A DNA stretch of 20,386 nucleotides from an uncultured Lachnospiraceae bacterium. GTDB taxonomy: Bacteria; Bacillota; Clostridia; Lachnospirales; Lachnospiraceae. Every line of letters begins with the position of its first letter. Within the stretch, counting starts at the first letter, position 1. Shown one piece after another: positions 8,621-16,161 of this stretch. Below the pieces are notes generated by a model. That model was given only the letters and a program-made list of their open reading frames with translations. It had not been told where the DNA came from and ran no database searches. Made by a program: the position numbers and the translations under genes. The stretch covers positions 66,934 through 87,319 of the forward strand of contig CAJUDX010000003.1 of the NCBI GenBank assembly GCA_910584785.1, given 5' to 3'.

Positions 8621-8835
8621 GTGCATTTGGCATCATGGTTGTGCATTTGTAAAATAACCCTTGCAGCTCATGCTTAAGTTATACCATTTTTCTTGGATTT
8701 TGTCAACTATTTTTCTACATTTGCTCAATTATTTTTTCAAATGCACCATTATCCTCCGTGATTTTGTTGGTTTGCAGGTCTTTTTTTGCTTTATAATATG
8801 TAATAATCTACACAAAATTTTTTATTTTACATTTG
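8621..8835. promoter_or_regulatory. Cluster of CATTTG half-site motifs in the divergent intergenic region
   Basis: The hexamer CATTTG or its complement occurs five times: GTGCATTTG at 8621-8629 and 8641-8649, CATTTG at 8718-8723, inverted CAAATGCAC at 8738-8746, and CATTTG at 8830-8835 overlapping the -35 of the LacI gene. The 8718 and 8738 copies face each other. These are candidate operators for the LacI-type protein, but none is a classical LacI palindrome with a central CG. The remainder of the 348-bp gap is AT-rich with no gene. Confidence 0.35.
8678..8706 (-). promoter_or_regulatory. Promoter of the sugar ABC/GH32 operon
   Basis: On the minus strand, a perfect TTGACA (8706-8701), a 17-bp spacer and TATAAC (8683-8678). 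The start would be near 8671, giving a leader of about 130 nt before the permease ATG. It faces away from the LacI-gene promoter about 130 bp off, so one bound regulator could affect both. Confidence 0.7.
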
Positions 8836-8861
8836 ACACATTTTGATTTATTTGTTATAAT
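8833..8861 (+). promoter_or_regulatory. Consensus sigma-A promoter of the LacI-family gene
   Basis: Perfect TTGACA (8833-8838), a 17-bp spacer and perfect TATAAT (8856-8861). The transcript would start near 8868, only about 22 nt before the ATG, with GTGAGGAAG as ribosome site. A CATTTG motif overlaps the -35, which would suit autoregulation. Confidence 0.8.
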
Positions 8862-8889
8862 AATGAAAAAAATATGGTGAGGAAGTCCT

Positions 8890-10032
8890 ATGGAAAATAC
8901 AAATTATACAAATAACAATACAAATATTAACACAAATAACAATACAATGAATAATACAAACAGCAGCACAAACCGGGTAACCATACAGGATATTGCAGAC
9001 GCCCTGGGCATTTCCAGGAATACCGTATCCAAGGCTATCAATAACACTGGTGTCCTGGCTGATTCCACCAGAGAAAAGGTACTGAAAAAAGCAGCAGAAA
9101 TGGGTTACAAGCAATTTTCTTATCTCAATATCTCTGAGAACAGCATCGAAGCCCGCCTTCCCCTTTCCAAAAACAGCGGTGAAATTGGCCTGCTGATTAC
9201 AGGATTTATCGGGGATTCCCATTTTGCTTCGGTTATGCTGGATAAGTTTCAAAAAGAAACCTCACAGCTTGGCTACGGCTTTTCCATGCACAGGGTTCTG
9301 GAAAAAGATATTGACGCATTAAGTCTTCCTCTGTCCTTTGATCGGGAAAAAACGATAGGAATCATCTGCTGTGAGATGTTTAACTATCCCTACGGCCAGA
9401 TGCTCTGCAGCCTGGGTATTCCTGTTCTTTTTGTCGATTCCCCGGTTATCGGACAGGGAAGCCCGTTAAAAGCCGACCGGCTTTACATGGATAACCAGAC
9501 CGAAATCTTTTCCTTTGTCCGGGAAATGGCAGACCGCGGAAAGAAAAATATCGGGTTTATCGGTGAATCCATGCACTGTCAGTCTTTTTATGAACGCTTT
9601 ATGGCCTGCCGGAACGCCCTGTACATGAACAAACTCCCCTTTATGGAGGAATACTTTCTGCTGGAAAATAAAGCCGGCATCAAAAAACCTTCCTCCCAGG
9701 ACTATCAGGACTATCTGTGCGAACATCTTCAATCGTTAAAACATCTCCCGGACGTCTTTATCTGCGCCAATGATTTTATCGCTATGGATGTTCTCACGGC
9801 TCTGCACAGCCTTGGCTATGATGTTCCTAAAGATACCTTCCTGTGCGGATTTGACGATTCCCCGGATTCCAAACTTATCCGCCCTGCCCTGACGACGATC
9901 CATATCCACAGTCAGATCATGGGCATTACCGCCGTACAGCTTTTGCTCTCCCGCATCAAAGAACCTTCCTTAAATTACCGTACCGTGTATACGGAAACCA
10001 ACCTGATTTACCGCGAATCCACCGGCGATTGA
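8890..10032 (+). CDS. LacI/GalR-family transcriptional regulator
   Basis: A 380-aa regulator. The helix-turn-helix is at about residues 30-50 (VTIQDIADALGISRNTVSKA), followed by the hinge-helix region (to about 74) and a periplasmic-binding-protein-like effector domain (about 95-378, ending GFDDSPDSKLIRPALTTIH...). Unusually, a 28-residue tail precedes the DNA-binding domain, in which Asn and Thr make up 21 of residues 3-28. An internal ATG (Met20) has no ribosome site, so the start at 8890, with GAGGAAG upstream, is preferred. It is divergent from the ABC/GH32 operon and probably senses a fructose-containing sugar or its product. The DUF624 gene follows 52 bp downstream. Confidence 0.9.
   Translation: MENTNYTNNNTNINTNNNTMNNTNSSTNRVTIQDIADALGISRNTVSKAINNTGVLADSTREKVLKKAAEMGYKQFSYLNISENSIEARLPLSKNSGEIGLLITGFIGDSHFASVMLDKFQKETSQLGYGFSMHRVLEKDIDALSLPLSFDREKTIGIICCEMFNYPYGQMLCSLGIPVLFVDSPVIGQGSPLKADRLYMDNQTEIFSFVREMADRGKKNIGFIGESMHCQSFYERFMACRNALYMNKLPFMEEYFLLENKAGIKKPSSQDYQDYLCEHLQSLKHLPDVFICANDFIAMDVLTALHSLGYDVPKDTFLCGFDDSPDSKLIRPALTTIHIHSQIMGITAVQLLLSRIKEPSLNYRTVYTETNLIYRESTGD
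8908..8973 (+). repeat. 12-bp in-frame tandem repeat encoding (Thr-Asn-x-Asn)n
   Basis: Five 12-bp units plus a partial, each beginning ACA (Thr7, 11, 15, 19, 23, 27), most of the form ACAAATAACAAT. Units 1 and 3 are identical; later units have diverged (Met-Asn-Asn, Asn-Ser-Ser). Copy-number change here would keep the reading frame. Confidence 0.9.
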
Positions 10033-10084
10033 ATCTGTTTATCAGCGACAACCCGTAAATCTTGCACAAAATGGAGGAAAAACC

Positions 10085-10735
10085 ATGAACCGCCTATTTA
10101 CCCCGGATAATCCCGTAATGCAGTTTATCACCAAATTAGCCTGTACCGCCTACTTAAATCTTTTATGGTTTATCTGCTGTATCCCCATCGTCACGGCGGG
10201 AGCGTCCACGACAGCACTTTATTATGTTACATTAAAAATGGTAAAAGACGAAGAATCCGGTCTGACAAGAGCCTTTTTCCATTCCTTTAAAGAAAATTTC
10301 AGACAGGGAACAATCATCTGGCTGATTCTTCTGGCTGCGGGAATTGTCCTGGGCATTGACGGATATGTCCTTTATCATCTGCGGTTTGAACATATTTTCT
10401 GGACGATAATCACGGCTATTTTCGTTATCGTCGCCATAGCCTATGCCATTATCTGCCTGTACATCTTTCCTCTGCTGTCCCGCTTTTCCAACAGCACAAC
10501 ATCCATGTTTAAAAATTCCCTGATGCTGGGTATGCGCTTCTTGCTCTGCACGGTCTGTATGGCTGTCATTGACTTTATCATGCTGTTTGTCATCATTCGA
10601 ATTTTCACCCCTGCCATTATCTTTGGCATGGGGATGTGCGCTTATTTCTCTTCTTATTTTCTGTCGAATATCTTTAGGCAGTGTGAGGAGAAATCGGCGG
10701 ATGTTTCGTCTGTCAGGGAAGACAGCCGGTTATAG
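10085..10735 (+). CDS. DUF624 (YesL-like) membrane protein
   Basis: A 216-aa integral membrane protein of the DUF624/YesL family with about five hydrophobic segments. The family pattern near the N-terminus is visible (LLWFICCIPIVTAGASTTALYYVTLKMV). The ATG follows TGGAGG by 8 nt. DUF624 genes recur beside LplABC-type oligosaccharide transporters and their regulators, and the same linkage is seen here, so it is likely an accessory to sugar uptake. The biochemical role is unknown. It is probably cotranscribed with the LacI-family gene; no terminator is seen between them, nor a clear one after it. Confidence 0.88.
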   Translation: MNRLFTPDNPVMQFITKLACTAYLNLLWFICCIPIVTAGASTTALYYVTLKMVKDEESGLTRAFFHSFKENFRQGTIIWLILLAAGIVLGIDGYVLYHLRFEHIFWTIITAIFVIVAIAYAIICLYIFPLLSRFSNSTTSMFKNSLMLGMRFLLCTVCMAVIDFIMLFVIIRIFTPAIIFGMGMCAYFSSYFLSNIFRQCEEKSADVSSVREDSRL

Positions 10736-10903
10736 TTAATGAAATCAAGAAAAGCCAAATATTGTATTTCTATCCGTTCCATGTTATTCTATGATGGCAG
10801 GATTGGCAAAAGATAAAGCAAAAGATGAAAGAGAATACAACATCTATCCCCTTGCAAATTCCAGGAAAGGAAGTGAAAAGTTATTATAAAAAAAAGCCAT
10901 TTT

Positions 10904-10933
10904 GCTTTAAATAGCCTAACCTTGTGCTATAAT
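10904..10933 (+). promoter_or_regulatory. Extended -10 promoter of the NitT/TauT-like importer
   Basis: TGCTATAAT gives an extended -10 (TATAAT 10928-10933), with a weak TTTAAA -35 at 10904-10909 and an 18-bp spacer. Transcription would start near 10940. The rest of the 241-bp gap (10736-10976) holds no convincing gene, terminator or riboswitch. Confidence 0.6.
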
Positions 10934-10976
10934 AAATAAGCAATTACAATTATGTATACAGAAAGAAGGAAATTTT

Positions 10977-12173
10977 ATGAAAAAACTATGGTCTTATGCC
11001 TTAATGGCTGCATTATCGGTTACTGTTTTAACCGGATGCAAAACCAGCACTTCTGCTTCTTCGGATACTTCCGCTGCCACAGTGGAAGCAGCGTCGGAAG
11101 CGGCGAACGATGAGGCGGCTTCCAAAGAAGATACGTCATCAGAAAACACATCCCCGGAAACGGATGCTTCCCGGGAGGAAACCTCTGCTGCCGTTTCGGA
11201 TACGGAAAATAGTGAGGAGAACGACAAGGAAAATAAAGACGATATAGAAATCGAAGCCGTTGACCAGAATGGTGCACAAATCCGCATCGGCTCGCTGAAA
11301 GGCCCGACTTCGATGGGACTTGTCTTTTTAATGGAAATGTCAGAAAATGGAAAAACCGCAAATGACTACGAATTTACCATGGTCACCGCAGCGGACGAAC
11401 TGCTTCCCAAGGTAATCAGCGGCGAACTGGATATGGCCCTTCTTCCCGCCAATGTGGCAAGTGTGCTTTATAACCGGATGGACGGGGCGATTTCGGTCAT
11501 TGATATTAATACTTTAGGGGTTCTTTATGTAGTAACCGCCGATGACAGTATCCAGAGCATGGCGGATTTAAAGGGACGCACCATCTACATGACCGGAAAG
11601 GGCACAACACCGGATTATGTTTTCCGCTATCTGTTAAGTGAAAATGGTTTATCCGACAGCGATCTTACCTTAGAATATAAGTCCGAACCAACCGAAGTTG
11701 CCGCCCTTTTACAGCAGGAGGACGGTGCCGTGGGTGTGCTTCCCCAGCCCTTTGTCACAGCGGCCTGTGCACAGAACAAGGACTTGAAAATACCTCTGGA
11801 TTTAACGGCGGAATGGGATAAGACCCAGAAATCTTCCCCTTCCCCCAGCCGCATGGTGACCGGTGTTACCGTTGTCCGCAATGATTTTCTGGAAAAGGAA
11901 CCGGAAGCGGTAAAGATCTTTTTAAGTGAACATGAAAAGTCCGCCGCCTACACCAAAGAACAGACCCAAAAGGCAGCAGAACTGGTGGTAAAGACGGGAA
12001 TTATTGAAAAAGCCCCCATCGCCGAACTCGCCCTTCCCAAGTGCAATATTACCTGTATCACAGGAACGCAGATGAAGGATGCACTCAGCGGATACCTTCA
12101 GGTTCTTTATGACCAGGACCCGAAATCCGTGGGCGGAAAACTTCCTGGGGATGAATTTTATTATCTTCCCTAG
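10977..12173 (+). CDS. NitT/TauT-type ABC substrate-binding lipoprotein
   Basis: A 398-aa lipoprotein with signal peptide and lipobox LTGC (Cys21). Residues about 22-100 are a low-complexity linker rich in Ser, Thr, Glu, Asp and Ala. The binding domain from about 103 starts IRIGSLKGPTSMGL and has the features of the NMT1/THI5/SsuA-like group that binds nitrate, sulfonates, pyrimidines or similar small molecules. The ATG follows AAGGAAA. The fused permease-ATPase gene downstream completes the importer. The ligand cannot be assigned, and the nearby TauE gene belongs to a different, convergent transcript, so it is weak evidence for a sulfonate. Confidence 0.85.
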   Translation: MKKLWSYALMAALSVTVLTGCKTSTSASSDTSAATVEAASEAANDEAASKEDTSSENTSPETDASREETSAAVSDTENSEENDKENKDDIEIEAVDQNGAQIRIGSLKGPTSMGLVFLMEMSENGKTANDYEFTMVTAADELLPKVISGELDMALLPANVASVLYNRMDGAISVIDINTLGVLYVVTADDSIQSMADLKGRTIYMTGKGTTPDYVFRYLLSENGLSDSDLTLEYKSEPTEVAALLQQEDGAVGVLPQPFVTAACAQNKDLKIPLDLTAEWDKTQKSSPSPSRMVTGVTVVRNDFLEKEPEAVKIFLSEHEKSAAYTKEQTQKAAELVVKTGIIEKAPIAELALPKCNITCITGTQMKDALSGYLQVLYDQDPKSVGGKLPGDEFYYLP

Positions 12174-12200
12174 AGATTAAATAGAGCATTAAACACAAAA

Positions 12201-12263
12201 TGAAAAAACAGAATCATTGTCCTTGACAGGAACCATTATCCTTGACCATATTCTGTTTTTTCA
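12201..12263 (+). terminator. 14-bp inverted repeat, candidate attenuator between binding protein and permease
   Basis: TGAAAAAACAGAAT (12201-12214) and ATTCTGTTTTTTCA (12250-12263) are perfectly complementary. The 35-nt loop holds two near-identical direct repeats, CATTGTCCTTGAC (12215-12227) and CATTATCCTTGAC (12234-12246). The right arm ends in six T, so partial read-through termination that raises binding protein over permease is plausible. The T run is inside the stem, so this is not a classical terminator. Confidence 0.5.
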
Positions 12264-12321
12264 TACAGAGTATTCTGATTTCTCATACAAAACTATCCAA
12301 ACTAAGAAAGGACCATTTCCT

Positions 12322-13854
12322 ATGCATCAATATCTCTCCCCGCGCTGTCGAAAAACAGCTATTTTTTTCTTTTGGCTGAGCTTTTGGCAGCTTACTGCCC
12401 TGTTGATTGATAATTCCATTCTTATGGCAGGGCCGTGGGAGGTTATCCAGGCGTTTTTTCACCTGATGCCGGAAAAATCCTTCTGGCTGTCGATTGCCGT
12501 TTCCTTTGGAAAAATCAGCGCGGGGTTTCTCCTGGCATTTTTCAGCGGAATCCTTATCGGATGGCTGGCTTTTTTGCATCCGGTTTTCGGGGAATTTCTG
12601 GCACCGGTGATTTCCTTTATGAAGTCCGTCCCTGTCGCTTCCTTTGTCATCCTTGCCCTGATTTGGATGGGGTCGGAGCGGCTTTCCTCGCTGATTACCT
12701 TCCTTGTGGTTTTTCCGGTAATTTATGTCAATACCATTGCCGGATTAAAAAGTACGGATAAAGAATTGCTGGAAATGGCACAGGTATTTTCGATTAGAGG
12801 ATGGAGAAAGGGACGCTGCCTGTACTGGCCTGCCCTTCTTCCCTATCTGAACAGCAGCTGTAAAACGGCTCTTGGCATGAGCTGGAAATCAGGTATCGCT
12901 GCTGAAGTTATCGGTGTTCCCGAACAGACCATCGGTGAACAGCTCTACCTTTCTAAAATCTATCTCAACACCGCAGAACTCTTTGCCTGGACCCTGGTAA
13001 TTATCCTTGTCAGCGCAGGGTTCGAGCGCTTATTTCTTGTTGTTTTAAACCGGGTGGGGAAGAAAAAACCTGTGTTTTTAGGGAGCAGGGAAAGCAATTT
13101 TCAGACACACACCGGACAGGCTGAAGGAAATTTTCTGCAGACCAGCAACAGTTTGACGGCAAAGCTTTCAAAGCCACATCATTGCCATGCGTTTACCCTC
13201 TCCATTCATCATCTTAGCAAGCATTTTGGAACATTAGAGATTTTTAACCGTCAGGATTTTTCCTTTTCTTCGGAGAAACCCTGGTGTATTATGGCTGCTT
13301 CCGGTTTTGGAAAAACAACACTGTTTCGTATTCTTCTTGGACTGGAAAAGGCAGAAGAAGGGGAAATAGAAATTTCAAATACTTCTTGTGAGAAAAACAA
13401 AATCACATTAAATTTATTGAAAGAAAACAATAATTCATCAAATCCATTAAGCGAACTCAGAATTTCGGCTGTATTTCAGGAAAATCGGCTCTGTGAAACC
13501 CTTAGCCCTGTGGATAATCTCCTGTTGGCTGTGCCGGAACTTAACCGCAAAACAGCTGAACAGGAACTTTCCCTTCTTCTCCCTGCGGAATGTTTAAACC
13601 GTCCAGTTTCCACCTTAAGCGGGGGAATGAAACGAAGGGCAGCCCTTGTCCGCGCTGTATGTTTTTCCGGGACAATTCTTTTGATGGATGAACCATTCAC
13701 GGGATTGGATGAAGATACCAAACAAGACGCTGCCCGTTATATTCTCTCACGCCGCCAGGGAAGGCTTTTTATCTTTTCCAGCCATCAGGAAGAAGAAGGG
13801 CGGCTTTTGGAGGCGGAAATTTTGCACTTATCATCCGCCAGGCTGTCATCCTGA
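12322..13854 (+). CDS. Fused ABC permease-ATPase, NitT/TauT (SsuC-SsuB) type
   Basis: A 510-aa single polypeptide that joins the two usually separate subunits of this importer class. Residues about 10-245 are a SsuC/TauC-like permease with an EAA-type loop (EMAQVFSIRG...LLPYL, about 151-176). A polar linker (about 246-290) leads to an ABC ATPase with Walker A AASGFGKT (325-332), Q-loop Gln386, signature LSGGM (432-436), Walker B ILLMDEP (452-458) and H-loop His488. All catalytic residues seem intact. Between Walker A and the Q-loop there is an AT-rich insertion of roughly 20 residues (about 353-378). Start at 12322 follows AAAGGA; the frame is open upstream to a TTG inside the hairpin. The reading frame is continuous, with no sign of a frameshift, and meets the TauE gene 7 bp away, tail to tail. 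Confidence 0.88.
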   Translation: MHQYLSPRCRKTAIFFFWLSFWQLTALLIDNSILMAGPWEVIQAFFHLMPEKSFWLSIAVSFGKISAGFLLAFFSGILIGWLAFLHPVFGEFLAPVISFMKSVPVASFVILALIWMGSERLSSLITFLVVFPVIYVNTIAGLKSTDKELLEMAQVFSIRGWRKGRCLYWPALLPYLNSSCKTALGMSWKSGIAAEVIGVPEQTIGEQLYLSKIYLNTAELFAWTLVIILVSAGFERLFLVVLNRVGKKKPVFLGSRESNFQTHTGQAEGNFLQTSNSLTAKLSKPHHCHAFTLSIHHLSKHFGTLEIFNRQDFSFSSEKPWCIMAASGFGKTTLFRILLGLEKAEEGEIEISNTSCEKNKITLNLLKENNNSSNPLSELRISAVFQENRLCETLSPVDNLLLAVPELNRKTAEQELSLLLPAECLNRPVSTLSGGMKRRAALVRAVCFSGTILLMDEPFTGLDEDTKQDAARYILSRRQGRLFIFSSHQEEEGRLLEAEILHLSSARLSS

Positions 13855-13861
13855 CCTTGTG

Positions 13862-14656
13862 TCAGAACACTAACTTCCATACTGCAATCCCAATCGAAAA
13901 TACCGCAATCCCTTTTTTCAGCAGCCCCTGGTTAATCCGGGCTGCATTTTTACTGCCATAGAAAACACCGACGCCATGACTGATTAAAGCAACCGCCAAA
14001 ATCGGAAGAATGTCCAAAAAATCACACTGCAGAAGATAGCCTGCCGCCGCCGGGATTCCGATAAATATCGAGTTAAATAATGCCACCCCAACTGCCGTGT
14101 GGACGGGGATTCCCAGTAAGACCAGAAGCGGCATCACAAGCACAGGCCCGCCAGCGCCGGATAATGAGCAGATGGCACCAGTCACAAAGCCTAAAATAAG
14201 GGTCAGAGGAAGATTATTATTGATTGAAAAATACCTCACTTTTTCCGATGCTCCCTTTGCGTTTACCGCCGAATCCTTTCCCTGTCCACCTGCCTTCTTA
14301 TCTTTCCTGCATAAAATCGATATCCCCGAAAGTAAAACCACCAGATACAACAGTACTTTCACCCCTTCTTCGGGGATAATCCGGTTTAAATACACGCCTA
14401 AAACGGCTCCGGCAAGGCTTCCAATGCTCAGCCGAAAGCCAAAGCCCGCATCCAGATTCCCTGCCTTTTTAAAGTTCCACGATCCAAGAATTCCCGACAC
14501 GATAAAAGCCGAAAAACTGAGTGCCAGTCCCTGAGAAACACGCATTTCTAAGACGGTGGTATAAAACATCGGAAGCAGAAATCCAGCCACCCCGCACAGT
14601 CCTACAAATACGCCCACGACCAGATTTGCTGCCGCGGTCATTAGTCCGGTTATCAT
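13862..14656 (-). CDS. TauE/SafE family membrane exporter
   Basis: A 264-aa integral membrane protein of the TauE/SafE (sulfite/anion exporter) family. It is made of two halves of hydrophobic segments joined by a charged cytoplasmic loop (about 117-143), with GVAGFLLP near the start of the first half and the related SLSGAGGPVLVMPLL in the second. The start at 14656 overlaps the amidohydrolase stop as ATGA, so the two are translationally coupled. Family members export sulfite, sulfoacetate or other small organic anions. The coupling suggests that it handles a substrate or product of the amidohydrolase pathway. No terminator is obvious in the 7-bp convergent gap. Confidence 0.85.
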   Translation of the reverse strand: MITGLMTAAANLVVGVFVGLCGVAGFLLPMFYTTVLEMRVSQGLALSFSAFIVSGILGSWNFKKAGNLDAGFGFRLSIGSLAGAVLGVYLNRIIPEEGVKVLLYLVVLLSGISILCRKDKKAGGQGKDSAVNAKGASEKVRYFSINNNLPLTLILGFVTGAICSLSGAGGPVLVMPLLVLLGIPVHTAVGVALFNSIFIGIPAAAGYLLQCDFLDILPILAVALISHGVGVFYGSKNAARINQGLLKKGIAVFSIGIAVWKLVF

Positions 14657-15969
14657 TGTCCCATGCCTTCCTTTTCCATATATTTCCTGATTTCAAAACG
14701 GATCTTCTCTTCATCTAAGGTCTTTACTTCCCGGTCTTCCATCAGGCATTTTCCGCCCACAACCATATCGCGCACATCCCCTGATTCGGCACATTCAAAC
14801 AAGGTGTGGAGAAGATTTCCACTGGGAATAAGCCTTCCCGTATCCAGGTAAATGCTGATAAAATCTGCCTTATAGCCTTCAGCAATCTTCCCGCATTTCC
14901 CCAACTCGTCAATTGCCGCCGCACCGCCTTCAAAAAGCATCTGAAACAGCAGTTCTGCCGGCATAACCCTGGGATTTTTATTCGGTACACCATGGTAAAT
15001 ATTCATCAGAGAACGGAAAATCCTCATTTCATTCCACAGACTTAACCCGCCGTGTGCTGCCCCATCTGAGCCAAAACCTGGGATAATTCCCCGTGATACC
15101 AGTTCCGGCGTATCAGGCACAGCCTTTCCACAATTGCTGAATGGACAATGGCAGAGTTTTACCTGATATTTTCCAATAATCTCCTTTTCTTCCCTGGACA
15201 AAAGCAAACTGTGTGCACCTAAGAACTTTGACGATAAAACACCCATCTTTTCCAGGTATTCATAGGGTCGCATCCCCTCGCGCCGGATAATGCCGTCTAT
15301 TTCTCCCTGGTACTCGTTCATGTGCGCCTGTAGCACGGTGCCGCGATCTTTTGCGTGTTCTGCTGCCAGTACAGTCAACTTATCCGAGCAGGAATTTAGG
15401 GCACGCAGGGAATAATAAACTTTTAGATTCCCCTGATGATTCCAGTTTTCATACAATCTATCCGTTTCCTTCACCGCCTGCACAGCGTCCATGGCAATAC
15501 TTTCAGGAAGCCCTTCCTCATCCATTGTCGAGAAGGAAAGACAGCCGCGCAAACCGCTCTGCACATAAACCTCTGCCGCTGCTTCCATAAAATAACTTCC
15601 TGCATCCACAAAGCCGGATGTGCCGGATTTTATCATTTCCAGGGCGGCTGCCTTTGCCGAAAGCTGCATTTTTTCAGGGGTAAGCGTACTTTCAAACGGA
15701 AGCATGACTCTCGTCCAGATAATGGGTTTCGCATCCAAAACCAGCCCCTTTAGCAGCTGCTGTCCGGTGTGCATATGGCTGTCGATTAGCCCAGGCATAA
15801 TAAGTTTTTCTTTCCCGTAGATCACTTTTTCCGCCTGAAATCCCCTCTCTCCATGCTTAACCACCGCCGCAATTTTATCCCCACAGACCGCAATATCCAT
15901 CCCTTTTAATATCGTTTTGGCATCCGTCATTACTGTAGTGTCTTCTATTAACAAATTGCATTGTTCCAT
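14653..15969 (-). CDS. Metal-dependent amidohydrolase (deaminase/chlorohydrolase-like)
   Basis: A 438-aa cytoplasmic enzyme of the amidohydrolase superfamily, in the branch with MTA/SAH deaminase (MtaD), SsnA and AtzA/TrzN. Likely metal and catalytic residues are His65 and His67 (DSHMHTG), His216 and Glu219 (QAHMNE), His253 (GAHSLL) and Asp302 (GSDGAAHGG). It begins with the small beta-sandwich domain typical of the group, and the length is normal. ATG at 15969 is preferred, with GGGAGG 8-9 nt upstream; ATG at 15975 is too close to that site. A 140-bp tandem repeat lies directly upstream. A purine, pyrimidine or guanidinium-type C-N bond is the expected target; the exact substrate is not readable, and the neighbours give no classical purine pathway. 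Confidence 0.87.
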   Translation of the reverse strand: MEQCNLLIEDTTVMTDAKTILKGMDIAVCGDKIAAVVKHGERGFQAEKVIYGKEKLIMPGLIDSHMHTGQQLLKGLVLDAKPIIWTRVMLPFESTLTPEKMQLSAKAAALEMIKSGTSGFVDAGSYFMEAAAEVYVQSGLRGCLSFSTMDEEGLPESIAMDAVQAVKETDRLYENWNHQGNLKVYYSLRALNSCSDKLTVLAAEHAKDRGTVLQAHMNEYQGEIDGIIRREGMRPYEYLEKMGVLSSKFLGAHSLLLSREEKEIIGKYQVKLCHCPFSNCGKAVPDTPELVSRGIIPGFGSDGAAHGGLSLWNEMRIFRSLMNIYHGVPNKNPRVMPAELLFQMLFEGGAAAIDELGKCGKIAEGYKADFISIYLDTGRLIPSGNLLHTLFECAESGDVRDMVVGGKCLMEDREVKTLDEEKIRFEIRKYMEKEGMGQ

Positions 15970-15990
15970 CTGCATTTCCTCCCTTTTTCT

Positions 15991-16130
15991 GACATGATTC
16001 TTCATCTCCTGACACAATTCTTAATTGCCTGGCATAATTCTTCCTCTTCTGATGTAATTCTTAATTGCCTGGCATAATTCTTCCTCTTCTGATGTAATTC
16101 TTCATCTCCTGACATGATTCTTAATTACCT
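15991..16130. repeat. Seven 20-bp tandem repeats in the amidohydrolase leader
   Basis: Seven uninterrupted 20-bp units of general form GRYRTAATTCTTMMTYKYCT, for example GGCATAATTCTTCCTCTTCT at 16031 and again at 16071. A 40-bp block (16021-16060) is repeated exactly at 16061-16100. The array fills nearly all of the 192-bp gap between the 148-aa gene and the amidohydrolase and ends 21 bp before the start codon. On the transcribed strand every unit contains AAGAAT, and two read GAGGA followed 6 nt later by ATG. One frame is open from 16115 to 16002 (37 codons), but there is no good ribosome site for it. Confidence 0.95.
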
Positions 16131-16161
16131 GACAGGTGAGTGACTTACTTTTTTTCATAGC

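Noticed and set aside
8542..8646. 35-codon N-terminal extension of the LplB-type permease
   Set aside because: The extension has no ribosome site, covers the operon leader and is not hydrophobic; AGGAGG precedes the ATG at 8541.
10791..10889. 32-codon open frame in the gap between DUF624 and the NitT/TauT-like lipoprotein
   Set aside because: No ribosome site, no recognised family, and the length is expected by chance in AT-rich DNA.
13850..13864. Shared terminator at the convergent ends of the fused ABC gene and TauE
   Set aside because: CTGAC/GTCAG gives a 5-bp stem without a T run and overlaps both stop codons.
16001..16115. 37-codon leader ORF through the 20-bp repeats as a real gene
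   Set aside because: Only a weak ribosome site and the open frame arises from repeat composition; kept only as a remark on the repeat.
15991..16130. CRISPR array
   Set aside because: Units are contiguous with no unique spacers and there are no cas genes.
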